The notes beneath the pieces are model-generated. The model saw nothing but the letters and a program-made list of their open reading frames with translations. It ran no database searches and was not told the origin of the DNA. A program made the position numbers and the translations under genes. From the NCBI GenBank assembly GCA_029776255.1, contig JAKOTN010000134.1:124001-188000 (forward strand): a stretch of DNA of 64,000 nt, written 5' to 3'. This DNA is from Pseudomonadota bacterium. GTDB lineage: Bacteria; Pseudomonadota; Gammaproteobacteria; Burkholderiales; Rhodocyclaceae. Below are positions 36,667 through 46,503 of this stretch, in pieces. The stretch's first letter is position 1. Every line of letters begins with the position of its first letter.

Positions 36667-37371
36667 ATGGCTGGCAATCAGGAATTTACTCCGCGGTCGA
36701 TTCAAAATGACCTCGATAGCTATTTGGACGGGATCGCGGGCGCGACGGGAATTTTCCGGGCGGCGGTCGATAACTATCTGGTGGCAGGGCCTGACGGCGG
36801 ATGTTGGCAGCAGGCCAAACAGATCGCCGAACACATCCGCGCTCTTGATGATTTGCAGCAAAAACTTGAGGTGGGCGCGCGCGCGCAATGGATCGACGGC
36901 GCGTTGGTGTCGGACATGGCGGATCCGCTGACCCGGGTTGGTCGCATGCTCAAGGAAATGAAACGCCAAATCACCGGATTTGCCATTGAGTCCGGTTTTT
37001 CGAGCCCTGGCCGACGTGTGCCCGCGCATTTGCTCGCCGACATGCAAGCCCTGGCCGAGGAGGTTTGCGCGGCGGTCTACGCATTGATCGCCCGTTACCG
37101 TCCGTCGCTGGCCTGGTGGGGCGATGACTCGACGGAGGCGCCGTTGTCGCGTGGTGTCGAGTGGTATGAAAAGCAGGCCGACAGGCGTTCGATGCGGCTG
37201 CTGAAAACGATTTTCGCCGATGACACGATGGATGTCGAAACCAAGCTGCCGCTGGCGCAACTCGTCGAGGAACTCGATCGTGTCGCCGACCATGCGGTGG
37301 CCATCGATAGAGAAGTTCGATGCGCCGGCAAGGTCGGCGTGCACGCACCGGGCGGTAGAGCGTCCCGTTGA
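36667..37371 (+). CDS. PhoU/DUF47-like protein
   Basis: Helical cytoplasmic protein of 234 residues resembling the DUF47 (TIGR00153) branch of the PhoU superfamily. The best clue is the end of the last helix, AQLVEELDRVADHAVAIDRE, which matches the metal-binding ExxDRxADH pattern of PhoU proteins. The N-terminal half is less typical. DUF47 proteins normally accompany Pit phosphate transporters and regulate them. Here the next gene is a SulP anion transporter, so it may modulate that instead (inference). ATG 36667 has GAAAGAGA upstream; a TTG six codons earlier is the alternative. Confidence 0.6.
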   Translation: MAGNQEFTPRSIQNDLDSYLDGIAGATGIFRAAVDNYLVAGPDGGCWQQAKQIAEHIRALDDLQQKLEVGARAQWIDGALVSDMADPLTRVGRMLKEMKRQITGFAIESGFSSPGRRVPAHLLADMQALAEEVCAAVYALIARYRPSLAWWGDDSTEAPLSRGVEWYEKQADRRSMRLLKTIFADDTMDVETKLPLAQLVEELDRVADHAVAIDREVRCAGKVGVHAPGGRASR

Positions 37372-37657
37372 TCGCGGTTTTTTCGAAACCAGCCGCGGTG
37401 TGTCGGATGGGCGATGTCGGTCGCGAACTTGGCGTCTTTTCCCAGTTTTCTAATTTGTCCGCCATGCCAGTGGCGGGCAGTGCCGCTCGGCTGTAAAAAA
37501 AGCCGATTGTGGTAGCATCGCACGCGGTTCACGGTCTTGTTGCCGGAATCGCGTGGCTTGGGTTGCGTCGCTTTGGCTTTGGCAGACCTTGGTTTGGAGG
37601 GGGCCGCGGCAACGCATTTTGCATCGGACACTGGATGAAGGGTCTAAGCCTGTGGAA

Positions 37658-39865
37658 ATGGAAATAAAACTTAAAAATGACAAAATCATGGGCGACTTTT
37701 GGGGCGGTCTGGCCGCCATGCTGGTCGCCTTACCGTCCGCGATTGCCTTTGGCGTGACCATTTACGCGTCCATCGGTCCCGCTTACGCCGGTCTGGGAGC
37801 ACTGGCAGGGATTCTTGGGGCAACCGCCCTTGGTCTGGTTTCACCCGCTCTGGGCGGTACCGACCGGTTGATCACCGCGCCTTGCGCGCCGGCCGCGGCG
37901 GTGCTTTCCGCTTTCGCCATCGAACTCGTGCAGCACGGCGTGGCGCCGGCATCGATCGTTTTGATGCTGACCGCGGTGGGCCTGGTTTCCGGGTTGGTGC
38001 AGTTGATGCTCGGCTTCATGGGTATCGGCAGCTTGATCAAGTACATTCCTTTTCCGGTGGTTAGCGGCTACCTTACCGGCGTCGGCCTGATCATTATCGG
38101 CAGTCAGATCCCGAAGTTCCTTGGCGTGCCGAGTGGGACCACTTGGTGGCGGGCACTGATCGCGCCGGATTTGTGGGTCTGGCAAAGCATGGTGATCGGC
38201 GGCGTGACGGCGGCGGTGATGGTGCTCGCTCCCATGGTCACCCGCTTGGTCCCGGCGGCGATTCTTGGCCTGTTGGCAGGTGTGGCGACCTATTTCGGGC
38301 TGGCGATGAGCGACGAATCGCTGCTGGTGATCGAAGGAAACAAGTTGATCATCGGTCCGCTCGGTGGGTCGGCGTCCAGCATGCTGGCGGCGATCACCGG
38401 CCGGTGGGCGGAAATCGGCGATCTCCGCTTGCGGGATATCGCCAGTTTGCTGGGAACCGCGTTCACGCTGGCGGTCTTGCTGTCGATCGATACCTTGAAA
38501 ACGGCCGTCGTTCTCGACGCGCTGACGCGTAGCCGCCATGACTCGAACCGCGAACTCGTCGCGCAGGGCATGGGTAACGTCGCCTCGGCCTGTGCCGGCG
38601 GCATGCCCGGCGCCGGGCAGATGGGGGCGACTCTCGTCAATCTGGCCAGCGGTGGTCAGACCCGGGTTTCGGGCGTTGTCGAAGGTGTCTTGGCCCTGGT
38701 GGCCTTCCTGGCTCTCGGGTCGTTCATCGCCTGGATTCCTGTGGGTGCCTTGGCGGGTATTCTGATGGTTGTCGGCGTGCGCATGATCGACCGTCACAGC
38801 TTGCATCTGCTGGAGTCGTCCTGGACGCTGCTGGATTTCACGGTGATCGTGGTGGTGGTCGGCGTGGCCGTCGGATACAGCCTGATCGCGGCGTCGGGTG
38901 TCGGTGTCGCGCTGTCGATGCTGCTGTTCATTCGCGAACAACTGAGCAGCACGGTTATCCGTCGCAAGGTCGAAGGCGGTAGCCGTTTCTCGAAGCGGGT
39001 GCGCTTGAATCAGGATATGAAGATTCTGGAGCAGCACGGCGGTCAGACCATCATTCTCGAGTTGCAGGGCAGCCTGTTCTTCGGCACCAAGGACCAGCTC
39101 TACTCGGCGCTCGAACCGGAACTCAGCAAGCGCAAATATATCGTGCTCGATATGCGGCGCGTCCAGTCGGTTGACGTCACGGCCGTTCATTTGCTGAGCC
39201 AGATCAGGGATTCGCTGGTTGAGCGGAACGCGATGCTGATCTTCACCGGGTTGTGGATGACGTTGCCGAACGGTCGGAATATCGCGGAGTTCTTCGACCA
39301 GATGGAACTCACTCGCATGACCGAGCAAGTGAAGGTTTTCCGGGAACTCGATGACGCCGTCGAATGGATCGAAGACCAGATTCTCGGCGATAGCATCGCC
39401 GAAACCGCGCAGTTGCAGGCGCTGGAATTTTTTGAACTCGATCTCTTCAAGGATCACAAGGAAGAAACGCTCATCGATCTCGAGGAGTGCGTGGAGCGCC
39501 GCTCGGTCGCCAAGGGCGAGAAAGTCTACTCCTACGGCGATCCGGGCAACGAGCTTTATGTGATCCGCAAGGGCGCGGTACGCGTGACCTTGCCGAGCAA
39601 CGGCGAATCCGAAGGTCATCATGTCCTGACTTACGGTCGCGGCGACTTTTTCGGCGGCATGGCATTCTTGTCGGAAATGACGCGTTTGAACGACGCCACC
39701 GCGCTTGAGGACACCGAACTCTTTGTGTTGGGCCGCGAACAATTTGAAAAGATACGGGAAGAGCACAAGCGGCTCGCCTGCCATCTTGTCGAAGCCGTGG
39801 CCAAGGTGCTGGCAATGCGTTTGCGCTATGCCGACAAGGAACTGATGGCCTTGCAGGACGAATAA
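37658..39865 (+). CDS. SulP anion transporter with STAS and cyclic-nucleotide-binding domains
   Basis: Inner-membrane transporter of about 735 residues. The membrane part (about 11-430) begins GDFWGGLAAMLVALPSAIAF, the SulP signature, and has roughly 12-14 helices. A STAS domain follows (about 450-590; KYIVLDMRRVQSVDVTAVHL). A C-terminal cNMP-binding-like domain (about 600-735) contains GEKVYSYGDPGNELYVIRKG and RGDFFGGMAFLSEMTR. Regulation by a nucleotide or similar ligand is thus likely. Starts at 37658 or 37688 are both possible; an open frame begins at 37553. Neighbours are a PhoU/DUF47-like gene upstream and uspA downstream. Confidence 0.92.
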   Translation: MEIKLKNDKIMGDFWGGLAAMLVALPSAIAFGVTIYASIGPAYAGLGALAGILGATALGLVSPALGGTDRLITAPCAPAAAVLSAFAIELVQHGVAPASIVLMLTAVGLVSGLVQLMLGFMGIGSLIKYIPFPVVSGYLTGVGLIIIGSQIPKFLGVPSGTTWWRALIAPDLWVWQSMVIGGVTAAVMVLAPMVTRLVPAAILGLLAGVATYFGLAMSDESLLVIEGNKLIIGPLGGSASSMLAAITGRWAEIGDLRLRDIASLLGTAFTLAVLLSIDTLKTAVVLDALTRSRHDSNRELVAQGMGNVASACAGGMPGAGQMGATLVNLASGGQTRVSGVVEGVLALVAFLALGSFIAWIPVGALAGILMVVGVRMIDRHSLHLLESSWTLLDFTVIVVVVGVAVGYSLIAASGVGVALSMLLFIREQLSSTVIRRKVEGGSRFSKRVRLNQDMKILEQHGGQTIILELQGSLFFGTKDQLYSALEPELSKRKYIVLDMRRVQSVDVTAVHLLSQIRDSLVERNAMLIFTGLWMTLPNGRNIAEFFDQMELTRMTEQVKVFRELDDAVEWIEDQILGDSIAETAQLQALEFFELDLFKDHKEETLIDLEECVERRSVAKGEKVYSYGDPGNELYVIRKGAVRVTLPSNGESEGHHVLTYGRGDFFGGMAFLSEMTRLNDATALEDTELFVLGREQFEKIREEHKRLACHLVEAVAKVLAMRLRYADKELMALQDE

Positions 39866-39879
39866 GTTCGAGTCCGTGG

Positions 39880-39906
39880 CCGGGGGCATCGTCGGGTGCC
39901 CCCCGG
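39880..39906 (+). terminator. Hairpin after the SulP gene
   Basis: CCGGGGGCA at 39880-39888 pairs with TGCCCCCCGG at 39897-39906 with one bulged C. A run of five T residues starts only about ten bases further on, so termination is possible but not typical. Confidence 0.35.
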
Positions 39907-40064
39907 CGGATGGATCTTTTTGCGATGCTCGTAAAAAACAAGCTCATCAAGATCTGCGTTGCGGACGGCATTGCAAGGCAAATTCTTATCTGGCGCAGCG
40001 TTTTGCGCCGGGCTGTGACTATCTCCGGGGCATTGGGGGACTATAACGAGTGAGGGGCGATACG

Positions 40065-40571
40065 ATGTTTCAGCATATCCTGCTGCCGACCGATGGTAGC
40101 CAGTTGTCGCGTGAGACTGCCGAACGGGCGGTTGTATTTGCACGGAAAAATAATTCCCGGGTGACGGCGATGTACGCGAAGCCGGCGGGTCATCTGGAAG
40201 ACGACGGCGATTTGGTGGAGCCCGCCGTACTTGAGCGCATGCTTTCCAATGCCGATGTGAAAGCCCGGGAGTATCTCGGGTTCATCAAAAAATTGTGTAA
40301 GGATGCCGGCGTCGAGTGCCACGCGGTCGCGGTGGTGAACGACACGCCGTGGGAGGCGATCATCGATGTCGCCGAGGAGTGCGATTGCGATCTCATTTTC
40401 ATGTCCAAGCACGGCCGGGGCGGACTGTCTTCGTTGTTGTTGGGCAGTGAAACGTACCGTGTGCTGACCCACTCCAGCATTCCCGTCCTGGTGTATCGTC
40501 CGCGGGAATTGGACGAAAAGCGTCGCCGCGCAAAAGAGAAAAAGCGGCAAAAACAAAAGAAAAAGGATTGA
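40065..40571 (+). CDS. Universal stress protein UspA family
   Basis: Cytoplasmic nucleotide-binding protein of 168 residues. It starts FQHILLPTDGSQLSRETAER and has the ATP-binding pattern G-x2-G-x9-GS in HGRGGLSSLLLGSETYRVL, followed by SSIPVLVYRP. The last 20 residues are an unusual highly basic tail (Lys, Arg and Gln). The ATG has a GAGGGG ribosome site. Such proteins respond to stress and energy depletion; location after a nucleotide-gated transporter is suggestive only. Confidence 0.92.
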   Translation: MFQHILLPTDGSQLSRETAERAVVFARKNNSRVTAMYAKPAGHLEDDGDLVEPAVLERMLSNADVKAREYLGFIKKLCKDAGVECHAVAVVNDTPWEAIIDVAEECDCDLIFMSKHGRGGLSSLLLGSETYRVLTHSSIPVLVYRPRELDEKRRRAKEKKRQKQKKKD

Positions 40572-40608
40572 TTGCCTCTCGGTGTTCGCTGGCCCCGCCC
40601 GAGCGTTC

Positions 40609-41232
40609 ATGATTCCTGCCTATTGGTCGCAAGCGTTGTCCGAATTGGCGGAGCGCGACCCGGTGATGGCCGCACTCGTCGAGCGTTATCGGGGTGTCGC
40701 GCTGGTTTCGCGCGGCGAGCCTTTTGTCACCCTGGTGCGTTCCATCGTTGGTCAGCAAATCTCGGTGAAGGCCGCCGACAGCGTTTGGATGCGTTTGCTG
40801 GCCACCTTGCCAGCGGGTGGCCTGACGCCTGCCGCGCTACTGACGCAACCGACGCCATTGCTGCGAGCGTGCGGTTTGTCGGCACGCAAGGTCGAATATC
40901 TCCAGGACTTGGCTCGACATTTCGTTCAAGGGCGGATTCGTGTCGGGCAGTGGGCGACCATGAGCGATGCCGAAATCGTCGCCGAACTGACGGCGGTGCG
41001 CGGGGTTGGTGTGTGGACCGCCGAAATGTTCCTGATCTTCAATCAGTTGCGCCCGGATATCTTTCCTGTCGATGATATAGGTATGCAAAAGGCCGTGGCC
41101 AGACTGTATTGCGATGGCGAGCGTCCTGGGCGGCGAGCGCTTCTCGAGCATGGCGAGCGTTGGCGCCCTTGGCGTTCGGTGGCTACCTGGCACCTGTGGC
41201 GTAGTCTCGATCCGCTGCCCGTCGAGTACTGA
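40609..41232 (+). CDS. DNA-3-methyladenine glycosylase, HhH-GPD type
   Basis: Base-excision repair enzyme of 207 residues. It shows the HhH-GPD fold: [20 protein letters not shown] near residue 45, the hairpin [15 protein letters not shown], and the catalytic Asp in [13 protein letters not shown]. Members excise alkylated purines. It is shorter than E. coli AlkA because the N-terminal subdomain is missing, as in the yeast MAG type. ATG 40609 is preferred; GTG 40582 is an alternative. accA follows, and the pairing with accA-tilS is common in betaproteobacteria. Confidence 0.92.
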   Translation: MIPAYWSQALSELAERDPVMAALVERYRGVALVSRGEPFVTLVRSIVGQQISVKAADSVWMRLLATLPAGGLTPAALLTQPTPLLRACGLSARKVEYLQDLARHFVQGRIRVGQWATMSDAEIVAELTAVRGVGVWTAEMFLIFNQLRPDIFPVDDIGMQKAVARLYCDGERPGRRALLEHGERWRPWRSVATWHLWRSLDPLPVEY

Positions 41233-41326
41233 TATCCAATCCCGCATCCGTGTCGCGGCGGGAGGAGCCTTTCGGTTAGAATACCGGGCTTCCATGTCAG
41301 CATTACTGCCACCACGGTTGGGCTTG

Positions 41327-42292
41327 ATGAAAAACAGTTTCCTCGATTTCGAACAGCCGATTGCCGACCTCGACGGCAAAATCGATGCCCTGCGTCTGGC
41401 GCAAAACGACGCGGAGGTCGATATCTCCAGCGAACTGCGCGGACTTGAGCAAAGAAGCCGGAGTCTGACCGCCGAGATTTACAGCAAGCTCAATGCCTGG
41501 CAGGTTTCCCAGGTCGCGCGCCATCCTCAACGGCCTTACACCCTTGATTATCTGCGCCTGATGTTTACAGGTTTCGAGGAATTGCATGGCGACCGGGCTT
41601 TCGCCGACGATCATGCCATTGTCGGCGGTCTGGCGCGCTTTGACGGCGAGCCGGTAATGGTCATCGGCCATCAAAAAGGGCGCGACACCAAGGAAAAAAT
41701 CTTTCGTAATTTCGGCATGCCGCGCCCGGAAGGGTACCGCAAGGCACTGCGCCTGATGCGTCTGGCCGAAAAATTCGGTATTCCGGTGCTGACTTTCATC
41801 GACACGCCCGGTGCCTATCCCGGTATCGATGCCGAAGAGCGCGGGCAGTCCGAGGCGATTGGCCGCAATCTCTACGTGATGGCCGAGCTCAAGGTGCCGA
41901 TCGTCGCCACCATCATTGGCGAGGGCGGTTCCGGCGGGGCATTGGCCATCGGTGTCGGTGATGTGGTGCAGATGCTGCAATTCTCGACGTATTCGGTCAT
42001 TTCTCCGGAAGGTTGCGCGTCGATTCTCTGGAAAAGTGCCGAAAAGGCCAGTGAAGCGGCCGAAATCATGCGGGTGACCGCTAAACAGCTGAAAGCGCTG
42101 GGGTTGATCGATACCGTCGTGGACGAGCCGGCGGGCGGCGCGCATCGTGACCACGACGCCATGGCGAAGAATCTTAAAATCGCTCTGCGGAGCGCCTTGC
42201 ATGGCTTGCGGACGATGCCCGCCGATGACCTGCTCAAGCGGCGACTGGCGCGCTTGATGGCCTATGGACGGGTCAACGACGCGCTCGGCTGA
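41327..42292 (+). CDS. accA: Acetyl-CoA carboxylase carboxyltransferase subunit alpha
   Basis: Alpha subunit of the carboxyltransferase that makes malonyl-CoA for fatty acid synthesis; it partners with AccD, not in the window. The 321-residue protein starts [19 protein letters not shown], matching the family start, and has [40 protein letters not shown] and the oxyanion-hole segment [12 protein letters not shown]. An ATG 11 codons upstream is open but unlike the family. The 3' end overlaps tilS by 29 bases. Confidence 0.97.
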   Translation: MKNSFLDFEQPIADLDGKIDALRLAQNDAEVDISSELRGLEQRSRSLTAEIYSKLNAWQVSQVARHPQRPYTLDYLRLMFTGFEELHGDRAFADDHAIVGGLARFDGEPVMVIGHQKGRDTKEKIFRNFGMPRPEGYRKALRLMRLAEKFGIPVLTFIDTPGAYPGIDAEERGQSEAIGRNLYVMAELKVPIVATIIGEGGSGGALAIGVGDVVQMLQFSTYSVISPEGCASILWKSAEKASEAAEIMRVTAKQLKALGLIDTVVDEPAGGAHRDHDAMAKNLKIALRSALHGLRTMPADDLLKRRLARLMAYGRVNDALG

Positions 42293-43643
42293 CGACTTGT
42301 CGCCGGGTACGTCGCGAGAGATCGTGCGTACCCTTGCGCAATTCCTCCAGGATCGTGTTCGCGTCGGCGCGCGGGTTTGTGTCGGTTTATCGGGAGGGCT
42401 GGACTCCGTCGTTCTGCTGCATGCGCTGCATCGATGGCGTTCATACGGGCCGTCTTTCGAACTTTCCGCCTTGCATGTCCATCATGGCCTGAGTCCGCAT
42501 GCCGATTCCTGGGCCGGTTTCTGCGCCGATTTCTGCGCATCTCTCGGCGTCTGGCTCGACATCGTTCGCGTCGACGTGCCGCGAGATGGCGGCGAAGGGC
42601 TGGAGGCGGCGGCACGACGAGTGCGTCACGATGCCTTTGCTCGCTGCTCCGCCGATTGGCTGGCGCTCGCCCATCACCGCGACGATCAGGCCGAAACCGT
42701 GTTGTTCAGACTGTTGCGCGGCACCGGTGTCGCCGGCATGGCCGGCATGTTGCCCGAGCGCTTGCAGGGCGCTGCTGGCGCACGGCTGATTCGCCCTTTC
42801 CTCGATATGCCTCGGCAATCGATTGCGCGTTATGCCGCTGAAAACGCGCTCCTCTGGGTGACGGACGAAAGCAACGACGACTCGCGTTTTCGCCGAAATT
42901 TCTTGCGCAATGACGTGATGCCGCGCCTGGCGGTCGAATTTCCGGGCGCCGGGCAGAGCCTGGCGCGGGCGGCCGGGCATTTTGCCGAGGCGGCGACGCT
43001 CCTCGACGAGCTGGCCGTTCTTGATCGCGCTGCCACTAGCGATACCGACGGTCGTCTCGATGTTGCCGCTTTCAACGGATTGAGTGCGCCTCGCGCCCGA
43101 AATCTGCTCCGCTACGTATTGCGTCTGGCGGGTTTGCGTGCGCCGCGGACGCGCTGGATCGACGAGGCACGCCGACAGTTGGCGACGGTCAAGGCCGATT
43201 CGGAGTTATGCCTTGCCATCGACGATGGCGAATTGCATGTCTATCGCGGGCGGCTGCATGTTCTTTCTCGTCGGCTGCCGGTGCCGGAGGAGTGCGTGCC
43301 ATGGGCCGGCGAAGCAGACTTACCGTGGGGAGCGGGGCGGGTGCTGTTCGTGCCGACGGAAGGCGCCGGCGTCAGCCGTTTTCGGCTGGCGCGCGCGCCG
43401 GTTTTCCTTGCCTCGCGGCAAGGGGGCGAACGCTTGCGACCGGACTCGCGGCGCCCGCGTCGTGCCTTGCGCAAACTGTTGCAGGCGGCGGCGGTTCCGC
43501 CCTGGGAGCGGCGAGGGCTGCCCCTTCTGTGGTGCGGCGGGGAATTGGCGTGGGTGGGTGGCGTGGGCATCGATGAGGCGTTTGCCTGTTCGCCGGGAGA
43601 AGAAGGTCTTGCCGTGGATTGGCGACCGGGCGGTCGCCAGTGA
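42264..43643 (+). CDS. tilS: tRNA(Ile)-lysidine synthase
   Basis: Modifies cytidine 34 of tRNA-Ile(CAU) to lysidine, making it read AUA. The 459-residue protein has the PP-loop SGGLDS at residues 43-48, the [13 protein letters not shown] motif and [19 protein letters not shown], followed by the C-terminal TilS domain ([20 protein letters not shown]). The ATG at 42264 lies inside accA, giving a 29-base overlap and probable translational coupling. It is essential in most bacteria. Confidence 0.95.
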   Translation: MDGSTTRSADDLSPGTSREIVRTLAQFLQDRVRVGARVCVGLSGGLDSVVLLHALHRWRSYGPSFELSALHVHHGLSPHADSWAGFCADFCASLGVWLDIVRVDVPRDGGEGLEAAARRVRHDAFARCSADWLALAHHRDDQAETVLFRLLRGTGVAGMAGMLPERLQGAAGARLIRPFLDMPRQSIARYAAENALLWVTDESNDDSRFRRNFLRNDVMPRLAVEFPGAGQSLARAAGHFAEAATLLDELAVLDRAATSDTDGRLDVAAFNGLSAPRARNLLRYVLRLAGLRAPRTRWIDEARRQLATVKADSELCLAIDDGELHVYRGRLHVLSRRLPVPEECVPWAGEADLPWGAGRVLFVPTEGAGVSRFRLARAPVFLASRQGGERLRPDSRRPRRALRKLLQAAAVPPWERRGLPLLWCGGELAWVGGVGIDEAFACSPGEEGLAVDWRPGGRQ

Positions 43644-43700
43644 TGGGCTGAAGACGGATAAGGCGTGTTTGCGTTCCCGATTTTCTGGCCGGGACGGAGT

Positions 43701-44312
43701 TTATCCCGGACCGCCGCGTTTGCCGGCTAGAAGTTGCGCCAGTTCAACGGCTGTCCGAACGCCCATTTTTTCGAAGAGTTTGGCGCGGTGAACTTCGACC
43801 GTGCGCATGCTGATCCGCAGCTCGTCGGCAATGACCTTGTTGAGTTTGCCGGTCAGTACCCGTTCCATCACCTGCTGTTCGCGAGTCGTCAGGCTATCGA
43901 TCAGCGTATTGACCGACACGTTGCCGGAGGCGGCAAGGCGTTGAGTTTCGTCCAGTTTCAATGCTTCGATGACGCGATTCGCCAGTTCGTTGTCGTTGCA
44001 CGGTTTTTCGACGAAATCGAAAGCGCCTTTTTTCAAGGCCGAGACAGCCATCGGCACGTCGCCGTGTCCGGTGAGAATGATCACAGGCAGCTTGTTGCCG
44101 CGCTCGCGCAAGATGTCGAACAATTCCGGCCCGCTCATGCCGTCCATTCGAATGTCGAGTACCAGACAGCCGGCCAATGCCGGACTCCAGACAGCCAGGA
44201 ACTCTTCGGCGGAGGAATAGCCTTGGCAGGCGACGCCGCGCGATTCGAGAAGCCAGCTCAAGGAGTCGCGAATGGCGTCGTCGTCGTCGACGAGATAGGC
44301 GTAAGCGGTCAT
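43701..44312 (-). CDS. dctR: FixJ/DctR-type response regulator
   Basis: Two-component regulator of 203 residues. The receiver has acidic YLVDDDDAIRDS, phospho-acceptor Asp53 (LVLDIRMDG) and Lys103 (VEKPCNDN). The C-terminal LuxR-type helix-turn-helix reads LTTREQQVMERVLTGKLNK and SMRTVEVHRAKLFEKMGV. The ATG at 44312 overlaps the sensor kinase stop by ATGA. With the kinase and the divergent dctPQM genes, this is the DctS-DctR arrangement seen in Rhodobacter, controlling C4-dicarboxylate uptake; the symbol is inferred from context. Confidence 0.9.
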   Translation of the reverse strand: MTAYAYLVDDDDAIRDSLSWLLESRGVACQGYSSAEEFLAVWSPALAGCLVLDIRMDGMSGPELFDILRERGNKLPVIILTGHGDVPMAVSALKKGAFDFVEKPCNDNELANRVIEALKLDETQRLAASGNVSVNTLIDSLTTREQQVMERVLTGKLNKVIADELRISMRTVEVHRAKLFEKMGVRTAVELAQLLAGKRGGPG

Positions 44313-46300
44313 GGACGAACAATCGGTAAGGTGATGAAAAATATCGAACCGCCGTCGGGGTTGTTTTCGACCCACAGGCGGCCATGGTGAAATTCGACGA
44401 TTGAACGGCAGATGTTGAGACCCATGCCCATGCCATCGGCCTTGGTCGAGAACAGCGGTGTAAACAGTTTGGCCGCGATTTCCCGCGAAATGCCGGTGCC
44501 TTGATCGATAACCTGGATTTCCATCTGTTTGTCCACCTGGCTGAGTTTGACCGTCAGCCGCCGTCGTGCCACGGGCGTTTCGCTCATCGCTTCGATGCCG
44601 TTGCGCATCAGGTTGAGCAACACTTGCTCAAGCATCACTTGATCGGCCATCAACTCCGGGCGCATGCCCTGAATCTCCCTGACGATGCGTACTCCGCGTC
44701 GCTTGGCGGCGGCTTCGATGAAACCGATGCTGTCGTCGATGACTTCGGCCAAATCGCATGGCGCGAGTTTGGGTTCGCTCTTGCGCACGAAATCGTGCAC
44801 CCGGCGGATGATGTGTCCGGCGCGTTGCGCCTGAACGGCCAACTTGCCGAGGGCCTCCTTGAGTTGGGGGAGAGTGAAATCGCCGGACTCCAGTTTGTTC
44901 AGGCAGCCGGCGTTATAGCTGGTGATGGCTGCCAGCGGCTGGTTCAGTTCATGAGCCAGGGTCGAAGCCATTTCGCCCATGGTCACCAGGCGCGCGGTGA
45001 TTTGCAGTTTTTCCTGTTGTTGCCGGGCAAGTTCCTCGGCACGCTTGCGTTCGGTCACGTCGATGATCGAACCCATCCAGCCGGTCTGCTGGCCCTCCGC
45101 GTCGATCAGAGGCGCTTCGTAGATCAGGGCATCGAAACGCTTGCCGTTCTTGTGCATCAATCGCACCTCGAAACCTTCCCGAGGCGCATGCCCCAGCAGG
45201 ACGTTGTTGTGCAGTGTCAGCGTGCGTTCCATTTCCTCCGGGGTCCAGTACGGCATCGGTGGCGCCCTGCCAATCAGTTCCTCGGCGGTGTAACCGACCA
45301 TGCGGAGAAAAGCCGGGTTGGCGTAGGTGACGCGGCCTTGAAGATCGCGGGCGCGCATTCCAACCATCAGGGAATCCTCCATCGATTTCCTAAAGGCATA
45401 TTCCGAACGAAGCGCCTGCTCGGCCGCAAGGCGCCTCTGGATCAGGCCACGCACCGCCCACAGGCTCCAGAACACCGCGGCGGCGAGGATCAGGATCAGG
45501 GTGGCGATCAGTGTCTGCGCCAGATTGCCGGTGCCGCGGTAGGCGGTGACCTGTAGCAACAAGCCATATCCCGGCGGATCGAGCGCGACGGGATACGTCA
45601 GTGTCGTTGGCGAGGCGTCGATTTTCGATTTACTGGTCAGCAGGTTGCCGTTGCCATCGACGACGCGAACTTGATATTTTTCGGCGAACCACCAGGGCAC
45701 CTGCTGTTTTAGCAGATTGGCGAGCGAATATACCCCGACCAGCACTCCCTGATAGCGCCCGTCCAAGTAAATCGGCACATACACCTCGAAATAGGCCTCC
45801 TCGGCGACGCGGTAGGCGTCGCTGTAGACCGGCCTGCCCAGGCGGGCGAGTTCCAAGGAGCGACGAACCGCGTTTTCACCGGCGTTTTCCGCTGTCGTAC
45901 GCACTGGATTCTGTGTCGGCATGCCTTGAACCGTTTGCGATGCGGCGTTCAGCCACAGTAACTGCCGGATTTCCGGGTTGTTTTTGAGAATGTGTTTGGC
46001 GCGCAATTTGAAAAGTTCGCCGGTGGCGCGCGAACGCGTCAGATCGAGCGACAATTGCTGCAATTGCTCGGCGTTTCCCTCCAGGTGAAAACGCAGGCTC
46101 TGTTCCAGCCAAAGAACATCGGCGATGAGAGTGGAGCGTTGCTCGTCGACCTCGTTGCGGTGCAGCAACCAGAGGAGGGTGATCAACAGCACCAGCAACA
46201 GACCAACGGCCAGCCGCAGGATGGACAGATACCAATGCGACCATTTTGGCGATGCCGGCCGACGGCGATCATAATGATAGGGAAACGACGCCTTTTTCAT
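44309..46300 (-). CDS. dctS: DctS-type sensor histidine kinase
   Basis: Membrane sensor of 663 residues: first helix (about 26-46), a periplasmic double-PAS-like sensor domain of about 215 residues, second helix (about 265-290), a cytoplasmic PAS domain (VTYANPAFLRMVGYTAEELI), then HisKA with ASTLAHELNQPLAAITSYNAG, and HATPase with NLMRNGIEAM, DQGTGI and GMGMGLNI. Such kinases detect periplasmic dicarboxylates or signals from the TRAP system. It is cotranslated with the response regulator and is divergent from dctP, with 203 bases between. Confidence 0.92.
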   Translation of the reverse strand: MKKASFPYHYDRRRPASPKWSHWYLSILRLAVGLLLVLLITLLWLLHRNEVDEQRSTLIADVLWLEQSLRFHLEGNAEQLQQLSLDLTRSRATGELFKLRAKHILKNNPEIRQLLWLNAASQTVQGMPTQNPVRTTAENAGENAVRRSLELARLGRPVYSDAYRVAEEAYFEVYVPIYLDGRYQGVLVGVYSLANLLKQQVPWWFAEKYQVRVVDGNGNLLTSKSKIDASPTTLTYPVALDPPGYGLLLQVTAYRGTGNLAQTLIATLILILAAAVFWSLWAVRGLIQRRLAAEQALRSEYAFRKSMEDSLMVGMRARDLQGRVTYANPAFLRMVGYTAEELIGRAPPMPYWTPEEMERTLTLHNNVLLGHAPREGFEVRLMHKNGKRFDALIYEAPLIDAEGQQTGWMGSIIDVTERKRAEELARQQQEKLQITARLVTMGEMASTLAHELNQPLAAITSYNAGCLNKLESGDFTLPQLKEALGKLAVQAQRAGHIIRRVHDFVRKSEPKLAPCDLAEVIDDSIGFIEAAAKRRGVRIVREIQGMRPELMADQVMLEQVLLNLMRNGIEAMSETPVARRRLTVKLSQVDKQMEIQVIDQGTGISREIAAKLFTPLFSTKADGMGMGLNICRSIVEFHHGRLWVENNPDGGSIFFITLPIVRP

Positions 46301-46373
46301 GGCGGATCATCTTACCCAAGTTCAGGTGGGCGGGTACGGGCAATGTCATCCCGCTGAAAGCGTTTCTTTTGGG

Positions 46374-46389
46374 TGCAAATCACGTTGCA
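46374..46389. promoter_or_regulatory. Inverted repeat between dctS and dctP
   Basis: TGCAA and TTGCA are separated by six bases in the 203-base divergent region. The position, 114 bases upstream of the dctP start, suits an activator site for the adjacent response regulator. The repeat is short and the link is inference. Confidence 0.3.
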
Positions 46390-46503
46390 CTGGCGGGCAT
46401 TGCGGATTTCCACAATATGCGTTACGGTTTTTGTTTGTAATATTGCAGGACGCCGTGGCCCGACGGCGCTCGATTTTCAACCAAGGTGTGAGGAGAATCC
46501 AAA

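Noticed and set aside
37841-39889. 682-codon open frame on the minus strand
   Set aside because: It is the exact antisense shadow of the SulP transporter gene, with composition rich in His, Gln and Asp caused by GC-rich codon complement; no domain.
46385-46403. Sigma-54 promoter before dctP
   Set aside because: TGGCGGGCATTGC has the wrong distance between GG and GC (8 instead of 10 bases).
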